The notes under the pieces are model-generated. The model saw only the letters and a list, made by a program, of their open reading frames with translations. It had not been told where the DNA came from and ran no database searches. A stretch of DNA of 64,000 nucleotides from JBHHUI01 sp965248775. Lineage in GTDB: Bacteria > Chloroflexota > Anaerolineae > Anaerolineales > JBHHUI01. The translations under genes were made by a program, and so were the position numbers. Below, piece after piece: positions 34,102 through 41,420 of this stretch. The DNA lies in assembly GCA_965248775.1 (NCBI GenBank), contig OZ252150.1, forward strand, positions 2,232,001-2,296,000, read 5' to 3'. The stretch's first letter is position 1. Each line of letters opens with the position of its first letter.

Positions 34102-34947
34102 TTAGCTCGGCTCAGTGGCGTCGTGCGTGAGCTTGATTCCGTACGTGGCGCGACGTATGCCGTGGGCATAGCCAGCACTCATATTCATTTCCCAAGCACG
34201 GAGTGAAGCATCGCGCTCCGGCTCCAGGGTAGGAGCCTTGCGGGTGTCGAATGCGAGCGCCTGTGGATTGAACACTGCCGAAATAGCATCGTCAGAGCCG
34301 TCGACCGTGATATTTGCATTCACAAACCAGGTCGCGCTCATCAGAGAAGCAGCGAAGAACGAACGTAGTGCTTCGTTCGCCAGATCACCCAGGAAGGCTT
34401 GATTGGCGGTCGGCTGACCCAACTCAGTCCAAATGTCATGCCATCCGTAAGGATGAAGGACGAAGTAGATCGGATTCGGAATCTTGGAATTGCGCAGAAC
34501 AGAAATCCCTGCGGAGCAATTTGCTATAGTGAGCGAACTGCCCGCAGAACCTTTGCCTGTGGTGAAGCTTGTGAAGTTGCTCACCAGATCAACGTCGATC
34601 TTTGTGGCAACCGCCCCGCCCAACTCTTGAGCAAGATCGCGACGCGCGTCATCGGGATCAGTCTCAATGCGCCGGTCGGTAAGCTGACCCTGCGCCATGA
34701 CTTCGCCCGGTGTGAGCGTCTGCTTGTTTGTTTTGTCGAAGGTGGTTGGATTGGCGAAGTCAACGCCCTCCGCCACCGTGATTGCAGTCACGGTCGGGTA
34801 TTCGTTGATTTTGCGAGCCATCCATCCACGAGCGGAGTAATTGGTGACCAAGTTGGTCATAATGTTCTGCTCGCGTGCAACGAACAGAGCATCTTCGTAG
34901 ATCAGGTTGAAAAGTGAATTGAGATCACTTTCCTGTGATAGTGCCAT
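34102..34947 (-). CDS. Major capsid protein (HK97 fold)
   Basis: 281 aa. LNSLFNLIYEDALFVAREQN, RKINEYPTVTAITVAEGVDF and RRIETDPDDARRDLAQELGG form the N-arm and spine region; NPIYFVLHPYGWHDIWTELG and the late segment SAGYAHGIRRATYGIKLTHD the axial and peripheral domains. It follows the scaffold and precedes the decoration-like gene, as expected. GTAATCCCCC-type spacer with GGGGG lies before ATG 34947, a strong ribosome site fitting high expression. Confidence 0.8.
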   Translation of the reverse strand: MALSQESDLNSLFNLIYEDALFVAREQNIMTNLVTNYSARGWMARKINEYPTVTAITVAEGVDFANPTTFDKTNKQTLTPGEVMAQGQLTDRRIETDPDDARRDLAQELGGAVATKIDVDLVSNFTSFTTGKGSAGSSLTIANCSAGISVLRNSKIPNPIYFVLHPYGWHDIWTELGQPTANQAFLGDLANEALRSFFAASLMSATWFVNANITVDGSDDAISAVFNPQALAFDTRKAPTLEPERDASLRAWEMNMSAGYAHGIRRATYGIKLTHDATEPS

Positions 34948-34965
34948 TGGGTAATCCCCCTATTC

Positions 34966-35706
34966 TTAGGCGTCTTGTGTTTTGTCTCGAACCTGGACGC
35001 CGCCGCCTTCAAAGAAATTAGAAGTTTGTCCCTGGAAATATTCACGTCGCCGATCATCATCCGTACGCACTTGCGTATGATCACCTTCAGGATTCGTCGG
35101 GCCGGGCGATCCGACTTTGGGAGTGAGAGTCCACGGATCACTTTCTGCCAATGCAGCGAGCGCCGTGTCGATGCCGGTGTATTTACCGGACTCGGCGTCA
35201 CGCTCGACGCTGCTCAAATCAACGAGCCTTACTACCGCTTCAGGGTTGGCAAAGCGTTTGCTGGCCTGCGATATGACTGCCGCGTGGAGCAACGCCTGGT
35301 CTGCATCCGATTGAGTCTTTTCAGACTGCTCGGTAAGCTGGCGTATCCGCTCTTCGCTTGCGTCTATCGTGGCCTGCATCTGCTCTGATAAAGACTTCTG
35401 CGATAGTTCATGCTCGTCCCATTGCGTGGCCTTTGTCTGCAACTCTTCAAGCTTTGCGCTCGATGCAGATTCGGTCTTCTGGCGCTCTTCCTGACGTATG
35501 CCTCGGGCTATACGTTGGACTTCGGCCTGCACCTGGTCATCGAAATCTTCCGGGCCAGCCCCGCTTTCACCTGAATTGCCATCCGCTTGCGTGCCGGATT
35601 GCGTTTCGGTTTCGGTTGTATTTCCATCTGCGTCACCAGCGTCGCCGCCAGTTCCGCCTTCTGCTTCTGTTCCTTTGTCTGCATCGTCGTCAGTAAAAGT
35701 TCTCAT
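34966..35706 (-). CDS. Capsid scaffolding protein
   Basis: 246 aa from ATG 35706, chosen for GGAAGGAAC upstream; the frame is open to 35802 without a site. Very acidic N-terminus with Gly/Asp/Thr/Glu repeats (DDDADKGTEAEGGTGGDAGD), a long coiled coil (QEERQKTESASSAKLEELQT, MQATIDASEERIRQLTEQSE) and a C-terminal capsid-contact region. Size, helical core and position before the capsid gene match DUF4355-like scaffolds. Confidence 0.75.
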   Translation of the reverse strand: MRTFTDDDADKGTEAEGGTGGDAGDADGNTTETETQSGTQADGNSGESGAGPEDFDDQVQAEVQRIARGIRQEERQKTESASSAKLEELQTKATQWDEHELSQKSLSEQMQATIDASEERIRQLTEQSEKTQSDADQALLHAAVISQASKRFANPEAVVRLVDLSSVERDAESGKYTGIDTALAALAESDPWTLTPKVGSPGPTNPEGDHTQVRTDDDRRREYFQGQTSNFFEGGGVQVRDKTQDA

Positions 35707-35856
35707 CTCTAGTTCCTTCCACGATTGCCGCTCGTGTAGCGTAAGTTTTGTTGGTGCGCGATTGCCGCTCGCGCCCAGGCGTAAGCCCCGTGTGAATCCC
35801 ACGGGGGAGTTATGGCCCGGTTGATAAAGCCAGGCCGGGAAGAATTCAGTTCAATT

Positions 35857-36474
35857 TCATTTAGCCGCCGCTTTCCGCTTGCCCGCGGTTTTGCGTTTTG
35901 CCGCGGCCTTTTTCTTGGCCGGTGCCTTTTTCTTAGTGGCGGCCTTTTTCTTGCCTGATTTACCAGGTGCCGTTGTCCGACGTTTCCTGGCGGTCTTGAT
36001 GTCAGTGCCCGCCTTGGTGCGCTTGGGCGATGTGTCGCCCTGCGCCTGGCCGGACTTGGCCTGCTGTGTGTCGCTGGCGTCCTGCTTTTCTGGACTTGCC
36101 CCTATTTGTGCAAGGAGTGTATCGTACCCTTTCGCCTTCACCCCCCAAGTCAAAAGCTCAACGATTGCCGCTTCTGATTTGTCCTTGGCGAGCGTCTGCC
36201 TGCGCTCAATGCCCAACTTGGCTAGTTGGATATCAGACGCCCGCCAGTGCTTCGACGGCACCGTGAGCAGACGCCTAGTCTGCATCGCTCGTGTACTCGA
36301 GAGAGACGGCGACAACTCATCAGGAAGCAACGGCTGAATAGCATCGCAGATGGCGAGCACTTCTTCGCGGTCGAGATTGGCCCCCTTGACGAAGGCCGCG
36401 GCGATCCGCTGGCGCTCTGCTAGATTGGGCAGCATGCCCCCCGCTTGCTCAACAACTTGTGGTGTATGTAGCAT
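35857..36474 (-). CDS. Basic protein with histone-H1-like Lys/Ala tail
   Basis: 205 aa from ATG 36474 (GGAG 6 bases upstream). The first 110 residues are globular and helical (QVVEQAGGMLPNLAERQRIA, AICDAIQPLLPDELSP, LAKLGIERRQTLAKDKSEAA). The last 50 are Lys/Ala/Arg repeats (KKKAATKKKAPAKKKAAAKR), like bacterial histone-H1 homologues and eukaryotic H1 tails. It would bind DNA non-specifically. It sits between the head genes and the scaffold gene, with a strong terminator hairpin just upstream. The N-terminal family is not recognised. Confidence 0.6.
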   Translation of the reverse strand: MLHTPQVVEQAGGMLPNLAERQRIAAAFVKGANLDREEVLAICDAIQPLLPDELSPSLSSTRAMQTRRLLTVPSKHWRASDIQLAKLGIERRQTLAKDKSEAAIVELLTWGVKAKGYDTLLAQIGASPEKQDASDTQQAKSGQAQGDTSPKRTKAGTDIKTARKRRTTAPGKSGKKKAATKKKAPAKKKAAAKRKTAGKRKAAAK

Positions 36475-36489
36475 TCCCGGCTCCATAAC

Positions 36490-36526
36490 AAAAAAGGGGG
36501 CACTGCGTTTGCAGTGCCCCGCGAGT
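36490..36526 (-). terminator. Intrinsic terminator/attenuator within the late operon
   Basis: On the minus strand GGGGCACTGC, loop AAAC, GCAGTGCCCC, then a run of seven T: a perfect 10-bp stem. It lies after the small gene at 36634 and just before the start of the basic protein gene, so it should reduce or end transcription before the scaffold-capsid genes unless they have their own promoter or antitermination acts. Confidence 0.85.
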
Positions 36527-36633
36527 ACCTCCATCGGTGTCCAAGAGCGCGACCGTTGGTTTGGCCGCATTATTCTGTTGTTCGCCCGGTCGCACTGGCA
36601 TGGAGCCATGTGCGACCGGGACTTATAAGGGTA

Positions 36634-36843
36634 TTACGTTTGCGCGCCGGGCGAAAACTCCCCCTGCCCCGGCTCGGCCTGTTGTATATGCCGCTTTCCG
36701 ATCCCTTCCGGCTTGCCGTTGGATAAGATCGTCAGGGCGTCTAGTCCATGCGGCGACACACCCAGTATAACAAGATACTGACCAGGTTGCAATATCCGTA
36801 ATCTTTTCAGCAATCGCACCTCGGACTCCGTGATCTGCATCAT
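36634..36843 (-). CDS. Small phage protein of unknown function
   Basis: 69 aa from ATG 36843 (or the adjacent ATG 36840): MQITESEVRLLKRLRILQPG, then YLVILGVSPHGLDALTILSN. The start overlaps the stop of the 25-codon frame upstream (CTATGATG), so translation is probably coupled. It precedes the terminator at 36490. No family recognised. Confidence 0.55.
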   Translation of the reverse strand: MMQITESEVRLLKRLRILQPGQYLVILGVSPHGLDALTILSNGKPEGIGKRHIQQAEPGQGEFSPGAQT

Positions 36844-36917
36844 AGGGAGATCAGAGCCTGGCCTATCTCATAATATGCGTTTGTAATTGTGGCAACAGAC
36901 GAAACTGCTTCAGCCAT
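36840..36917 (-). CDS. 25-aa micro-ORF coupled to the minor head gene
   Basis: ATG 36917 has AGGAG exactly 6 bases upstream, lying in the last codons of the minor head gene. The frame reads MAEAVSSVATITNAYYEIGQ and ends ALISL, with its TGA overlapping the ATGATG of the next gene. Strong ribosome site and perfect chain overlap argue that it is translated, perhaps as a leader that keeps ribosomes moving to the next gene. Confidence 0.45.
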   Translation of the reverse strand: MAEAVSSVATITNAYYEIGQALISL

Positions 36918-37950
36918 GAAATCTCCTGTTAGATAAAAACCACGAAGCAACGCCCTCACCCAGGATTGCCCGCAAACTGGCCTCAGTCTTCATCGGCCCC
37001 CACACTTTGTCGACGCGCGTATGCGTGAGTTGATTGAATTCAAACATGCCGCCGAGCCAGGCTTCGTGCTTCTTCGGCCCCATCATGCGCCGCTGCATAT
37101 CCAGTGATTGGCGCTTGAACCAATCTTCACCGGACTCCTGAATTGGAGACCTGGTGTCCTTCACCATCGGAATCATTCCGCACCGACCGTTGTGGTGCTC
37201 ATTCAGAGTCTCATACACCGGATGCAATGAGCCGTGCTGATCTATGCAGGACATACAGCACCGCGAGTCAAGTGCCGCGCTCCAAATCCATCCGTCGAGA
37301 ACGTGCGCGTTGGCGACAAAGTTCTGCCGCGTCGCCTCGCGATAGGCATACATCTGCGCTGTGCGTGTGGTGCGCAATGCCCAGGTAAGCGACTGCGCGG
37401 TCGTTCTGCTTATGTCCCTGGCGATCACCCGCGGATTGTGACCAAGGACGATCCCGGCCATAATCTTTTCCTGCACACCCTGCGCCACATGCGGCCCCAC
37501 CGAGTCGAACATCTGCACCAGCGGCGACGCGGGCGATAGAAACGACGCCATTACTTCAACCGACGCCGCGTTGAGACTGAACAACTCAGCGGCCACCTGC
37601 ACGCGCCTGTTGAAACTGGCACCGGCAATAATCAGCTCAGTGGACTCCTGCAATGCGTCGGCAATAGCCTGTCTCATCGTGTCGGTCATATCCCGGCCCA
37701 CGATGCGTGCAAAGTCCATGATCTCGGTGCGCACGCTGGTCGCCAACTGCTGTACTTTGTACGGAGTCGGCGTAGCCATCGCCGCGATCTCCCGCTCGAG
37801 CCTGCGTACCTGCGGCAACAGGGTGTCGCGCCAGATGCCCAAATAAAGCTGGATCATCCTGCGAGCCTGCGTCTTTTGATCGCCGACCAAGCGCTCACGG
37901 AATCGCTCCGAAAGCGCCAGGATTGGCGGTAACCCTTCCCCCTTTGCCAT
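36910..37950 (-). CDS. Minor head protein (Mu F / SPP1 gp7 type)
   Basis: 346 aa. The C-terminal part holds the family signature: WIWSAALDSRCCMSCIDQHG, then LNEHHNGRCGMIPMV, with Cys/His spacing of the minor-head domain. The N-terminal 200 residues are helical. It is found after the portal and before the scaffold gene, as usual, and helps in head assembly or DNA passage through the portal. Confidence 0.85.
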   Translation of the reverse strand: MAKGEGLPPILALSERFRERLVGDQKTQARRMIQLYLGIWRDTLLPQVRRLEREIAAMATPTPYKVQQLATSVRTEIMDFARIVGRDMTDTMRQAIADALQESTELIIAGASFNRRVQVAAELFSLNAASVEVMASFLSPASPLVQMFDSVGPHVAQGVQEKIMAGIVLGHNPRVIARDISRTTAQSLTWALRTTRTAQMYAYREATRQNFVANAHVLDGWIWSAALDSRCCMSCIDQHGSLHPVYETLNEHHNGRCGMIPMVKDTRSPIQESGEDWFKRQSLDMQRRMMGPKKHEAWLGGMFEFNQLTHTRVDKVWGPMKTEASLRAILGEGVASWFLSNRRFHG

Positions 37951-37980
37951 AATGGATACGCGCCTATTTACGTTAGCCGG

Positions 37981-38196
37981 TCAAGGCAAATAAAAAATTG
38001 GCGGCAGTGGAGACGGCGGGAATCGAACCCGCGTATCTCTCCGGCAATCCGTTTTCCCCCGGCAGCCTTCGAGCAAGTCCTGTCGTCCCCAAGTAGACGC
38101 CCGTTCAATTGCCACCAGGAAGCGCATGGTCACAACGGCCCAGGCCAGCACCAGGCACGCCCACAAGCATGCACCTACAACGAGCAGATAGATCAC
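37981..38196 (-). CDS. Possible small membrane protein overlapping a tRNA-like sequence
   Basis: 71 aa from GTG 38196, overlapping the upstream TGA. The first half is a membrane segment (LLVVGACLWACLVLAWAVVT). The second half (GRQDLLEGCRG, RVRFPPSPLP) is exactly what one gets by translating a tRNA-type T-arm, and indeed the tRNA-like sequence 38008-38090 lies beneath it. The hydrophobic half may be real; the C-terminal half is doubtful as protein. Confidence 0.38.
   Translation of the reverse strand: MIYLLVVGACLWACLVLAWAVVTMRFLVAIERASTWGRQDLLEGCRGKTDCRRDTRVRFPPSPLPPIFYLP
38008..38090 (-). ncRNA. tRNA-like sequence (degenerate tRNA?)
   Basis: On the minus strand, GGGGACG at one end pairs with CGTCTCC at the other over 7 bp (one G-T), followed by discriminator A. 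The T-arm is perfect: GCGGG, TTCGATT, CCCGC. Total length is 83 nt, as for a long-variable-arm tRNA. The D-arm and anticodon stem cannot be folded convincingly (no U33, only CCG/CGG pairing near GGGGAAAA), and CCA is not encoded. Either a decayed phage tRNA or a tRNA mimic. Confidence 0.4.
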
Positions 38197-38672
38197 TCCA
38201 CACCGTTGTTGCCTGCACCAAAACCGTCAGGAATAAGGAGCGGTGCCATTCGAGTGATATTGTCGTCACTCAGGCACTGCGGAACGTTGAAGAGCAACAT
38301 TCCATCAGCACTTCCAGTCATACTCACAAGCACTTGCGAACGCACCATATTGTGATTGGCACATGCAATGAGCGCCACGCGACTGATATACTCGTCCATC
38401 TCTGCCATGCGTGCGGTGGCTTCGTTCAAGCGCATCAGCGCCGCATCCAACTCGGCGGACGTCACCTGCAACTCCTGCGTTTGGCCTATCTTGACGTTGA
38501 GATACAAGCCCCCGACGACCGCGATTATTGCGATCACGATAATGGCACCGGCGAGCCAGGCCATGCCCTGGCCTACGTTATCCAGTCGATCAGCCAATGC
38601 TTCGTTATCCGGCACCGTGTTTGGCCGCTCTATGGTTGGCAAGCCTTCGCCGATATCTGCTTGACTACTCAT
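38193..38672 (-). CDS. Single-pass membrane protein of unknown function
   Basis: 159 aa from ATG 38672, chosen because AAGGGGGAAG lies just upstream; an open frame to 38783 overlaps the previous gene. One transmembrane helix (GMAWLAGAIIVIAIIAVVGG) at about 45-65, then a coiled region (SAELDAALMRLNEATARMAE) and a domain with two cysteines. No family recognised. It may sit with the small membrane gene next to it as a host-envelope or superinfection factor. Confidence 0.55.
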   Translation of the reverse strand: MSSQADIGEGLPTIERPNTVPDNEALADRLDNVGQGMAWLAGAIIVIAIIAVVGGLYLNVKIGQTQELQVTSAELDAALMRLNEATARMAEMDEYISRVALIACANHNMVRSQVLVSMTGSADGMLLFNVPQCLSDDNITRMAPLLIPDGFGAGNNGVE

Positions 38673-38688
38673 AACTTCCCCCTTCAGC

Positions 38689-38943
38689 CTATATCTGAAT
38701 TCCCGTACGTTTGAAGTCGTACTTCTCGAGGCCGTCGCCACCTGGCGCGGCGTCCTGTGCAAATTGCTTGGCGACTTCCACATTGGTCAAATCAACGCCC
38801 ACCGATTCGGTAGTCAGATCAGGCGCAGACTTTACCCGATCGTTGCCACTGACGTAGACATTGATCTCGCTCTTTTCCTGGTTGTAGCTCACCCACCCGC
38901 TCACCGGCGAAGGGCTAGTCTCGTAAATATCAGGTACTGCCAT
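38689..38943 (-). CDS. Small hypothetical phage protein
   Basis: 84 aa (MAVPDIYETSPSPVSGWVSY to EKYDFKRTGIQI), acidic, beta-like. GGGAGAAAAAG lies before ATG 38943. No family recognised. Conserved-looking reading frame between two other small late genes. Confidence 0.55.
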   Translation of the reverse strand: MAVPDIYETSPSPVSGWVSYNQEKSEINVYVSGNDRVKSAPDLTTESVGVDLTNVEVAKQFAQDAAPGGDGLEKYDFKRTGIQI

Positions 38944-38979
38944 TTTCTTTTTCTCCCTTGCAAAATATGTTTGTCCAAA

Positions 38980-39312
38980 TCATCTTGGCCTCGCCGCAAA
39001 TTCCCCAATCCCATGCAGCACGACATACACCCCCCATGCAAGCGGAGGCGGCATCCCATCTTCCAGGCAGATTTGCTGCATCAGTTTGTCTGCCATCTGG
39101 CGATCTTTCTTGTAGTCGAGAAGTTTCTCGCGCATCAATTGGTAGAGCGCATCGTGAACAAGTGAGCCGCGCATGACGGAGGGAATATCCGGCATGGGTC
39201 CACTCGCTCCGTCCCACGCATAGCCCTCGTCTATCGTTAGTGCACCGTTCATCTCCAAGAAAGTGAAGTCGGGTATGTTGAGAACAGAAGTCGGTCTAAA
39301 GGGCGTCACCAC
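38980..39312 (-). CDS. DUF1353-like phage protein
   Basis: 110 aa. The motif GYAWDGASGPMPDIPSVMRG followed by SLVHDALYQLMR is characteristic of DUF1353 proteins, common in phage genomes near morphogenesis or lysis genes; a peptidase-like role has been suggested for the family but is not established. Full length for the family. Confidence 0.75.
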   Translation of the reverse strand: MVTPFRPTSVLNIPDFTFLEMNGALTIDEGYAWDGASGPMPDIPSVMRGSLVHDALYQLMREKLLDYKKDRQMADKLMQQICLEDGMPPPLAWGVYVVLHGIGEFAARPR

Positions 39313-39371
39313 CGACTAGTATTTCGTGAGCAGATATTTGTAACGTCCAAGTACGCGATAATTTATTTTCA

Positions 39372-39638
39372 TCAGACGTTTATCTTGCTCTCCCCTCCAT
39401 TGCAAAATATTTGTCGCCAGCGCATGACAACTGCTTCGCCATATTTCTCAGCATCGAGCGCCTTCGCGTGCGTAATCCGTGCAAAGGCCACGCTCTTGCC
39501 AGGCAGGTAGAAAATGCCGCGGTACCGCTTGCGCCTGATCGCCTTGCTCTTGTAACGAATGTATGTCGGTCGCGGCGTCGCAGGCCGACGTCTGACAATC
39601 GGCGGCCTTGGCGCTTCTGCTGTATGTGCGACGTTCAT
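39372..39638 (-). CDS. Small basic phage protein
   Basis: 88 aa from ATG 39638, which overlaps the previous stop as ATGA; the frame is open further upstream without a site. Pro/Arg-rich N-terminus (PRPPIVRRRPATPRPTYIRY) with a basic cluster KSKAIRRKRYRGIFYLPGKS. No family recognised. Confidence 0.5.
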   Translation of the reverse strand: MNVAHTAEAPRPPIVRRRPATPRPTYIRYKSKAIRRKRYRGIFYLPGKSVAFARITHAKALDAEKYGEAVVMRWRQIFCNGGESKINV

Positions 39639-39961
39639 TGCACTGGCCCCCGGCGCGAACCGATCAGAACCGTGGTCGCCGCTACTTCTTCGCCGATCTT
39701 GCCCTGGACTTCCGCCCACCATGCCTTGAACTGGTTTGGTAGTAATACTCGCTTGACGTGTAGGCACGTCCGGGCATCACACCGCGGCACTTCCGGGCAG
39801 ATACTGTTCTGCGGATCGGGTGCTCCCATCGCCCAAAGATCGCCAATCGTGCCGTAAGCCCACGGATAAGCCGCCAGGTACGACCCCAACTTCGCCGTCA
39901 ATTCCCCGAACGAGATCATCTTAGGCATTAGTGCATTTTCAGGCGTCATTATTGTGCTCAT
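39635..39961 (-). CDS. Hypothetical phage protein next to portal
   Basis: 108 aa (ATG at 39961 overlaps the portal stop). Contains a Trp-rich middle (LAAYPWAYGTIGDLWAMGAP) and three Cys in CPEVPRCDARTCLHV. No family recognised; position suggests a head-assembly accessory. Confidence 0.5.
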   Translation of the reverse strand: MSTIMTPENALMPKMISFGELTAKLGSYLAAYPWAYGTIGDLWAMGAPDPQNSICPEVPRCDARTCLHVKRVLLPNQFKAWWAEVQGKIGEEVAATTVLIGSRRGPVQ

Positions 39962-41409
39962 TCTCTATCTCCCTGATTGTCTGATTCAAAGGCGTCGACG
40001 ATGGCCGAGCCAATCGTGGCCGCATCCCGCTTCTCCTGCGCAATGCGTCGTTGCTCCATCTCCCAATCCCGACCCGCTTCCCTGGCCGCGGTTTCCTTGC
40101 TGGTAATGCCGAGCACGACTTCTTCATGTAGCCGCTTCGAACGTTCGCCTTGATCTTCAGGCAGTGGCTCAGGCCAATGCAGGATCGTGCGTTGTGGCGT
40201 ACGCCCGCCCGCTTCGAGCAGGTGCTCATTTACGTCGATGATTAGCTGGCCGTACGTCTTGCGCTTGTTGCCTAGCTTCCGAAGCGCACGCCCGGCGAGC
40301 ACGCGCAGGCCGTAGTTTGTAATCTGGCCGATCTTGTCCTTGAAGCTAGTCGGATCAAGGCCGCGCCCAATATCCCAAAACATGGTCAGGAGAAAATTCA
40401 GGAACTCAAACGACGATTTCAAGTCGCTCTGCATTTCCAGATTGAAGATATCGGCTTCGCCGCGTTTCGCCTCAACCGTCCAAAGCGAATCAACCGAAGT
40501 AGAGGTCAGTTCTTTGGCCTTGATACCGAGTCCAATCGTGCGCGGGTGCGCATGGTATCGGATGATGCGATTCGAGTTTGACGCCACGGCATTGATGCCG
40601 TCATTGATCTCGGCTATATCTTCGAGATCGCTGGTGCCGTAATAGGTGCGACTGTGCGGCAAGTTCTGCGTCCCGATAATGGGCGACCAATCAAACTCCC
40701 ATTCAATCGGGTCCACCAGGAGCGTCCACCTGCGCGTAGGGTTGCCCTTGTTGCTTCTGATCTGATCAAAGATCACCCAACGGTCGCCGGTGCCAGGTGT
40801 ATTGCCGATCAACTGCCGCCTAGTGCCGTCCGTGGTTTCCCATTCGATCTTGTACCATTCGACTTTATCTTTATCGTCGCCTGCGGTCTTGACTTCCACC
40901 AGGCGAGAGTCAACGTTGATCAGCCGGTACTCGACCTCGCCCCCAGCAACCATCTCGCGGTCGATCTTGATAAACGCATGGCCGGTGACAGCACCCTGCT
41001 CGCCGATTTTGGATAGGAATAGCTCGCCCCCGGCATCACCCCAAATCTCGCGCAGGTATTCTTCGTCTGGATTAGCGTCCTGCTCGTCCTCGTCTAGCTC
41101 CATGACGAGCGCCGTGGTTTCAGCCGGATCGCCGAATAGCCACGCGACCGAGTCGTCGATAATGGCCCGGCATAAATTCAGGATGATGTTATCGTCGGGT
41201 TTGTTCGCCTTCACCTTCAGCGGCCTGCGGTGCAGGCCGTCGAAATATGCCCAGGCCAGCTTGATGATTTTCAGCCGTTGCTTCCAGACTGCCATCACCT
41301 TGTCGTTATCGAAATAAATGTTCGCATCCATCGCGGCCTTCTTTAGCACCGTCAAGTGTGCGAACGCTTCCTGCTCTGCAGGCGTCGTTGCCTCTTTATC
41401 ATCTGGCAT
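39958..41409 (-). CDS. Portal protein
   Basis: 483 aa, the length of SPP1/HK97-class portals. Features: IIKLAWAYFDGLHRRPLKVK, AIIDDSVAWLFGDPAETTAL, then a GGELFLSKIGEQGAVTGHAF wing segment, the clip/stem region around EWEFDWSPIIGTQNLPHSRT, and the C-terminal crown helices. GGGGG upstream of ATG 41409. Forms the dodecamer through which DNA enters the head; sits directly after the terminase genes. Confidence 0.85.
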   Translation of the reverse strand: MPDDKEATTPAEQEAFAHLTVLKKAAMDANIYFDNDKVMAVWKQRLKIIKLAWAYFDGLHRRPLKVKANKPDDNIILNLCRAIIDDSVAWLFGDPAETTALVMELDEDEQDANPDEEYLREIWGDAGGELFLSKIGEQGAVTGHAFIKIDREMVAGGEVEYRLINVDSRLVEVKTAGDDKDKVEWYKIEWETTDGTRRQLIGNTPGTGDRWVIFDQIRSNKGNPTRRWTLLVDPIEWEFDWSPIIGTQNLPHSRTYYGTSDLEDIAEINDGINAVASNSNRIIRYHAHPRTIGLGIKAKELTSTSVDSLWTVEAKRGEADIFNLEMQSDLKSSFEFLNFLLTMFWDIGRGLDPTSFKDKIGQITNYGLRVLAGRALRKLGNKRKTYGQLIIDVNEHLLEAGGRTPQRTILHWPEPLPEDQGERSKRLHEEVVLGITSKETAAREAGRDWEMEQRRIAQEKRDAATIGSAIVDAFESDNQGDRE

Positions 41410-41420
41410 CTTTGGCCCCC

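Noticed and set aside
38008..38090. 3' end of a tmRNA (ssrA) as a phage att site
   Set aside because: The T-arm and acceptor resemble one, but the 5' acceptor strand is only 83 nt away, with no tag-peptide frame between; a tRNA-like fold fits better.
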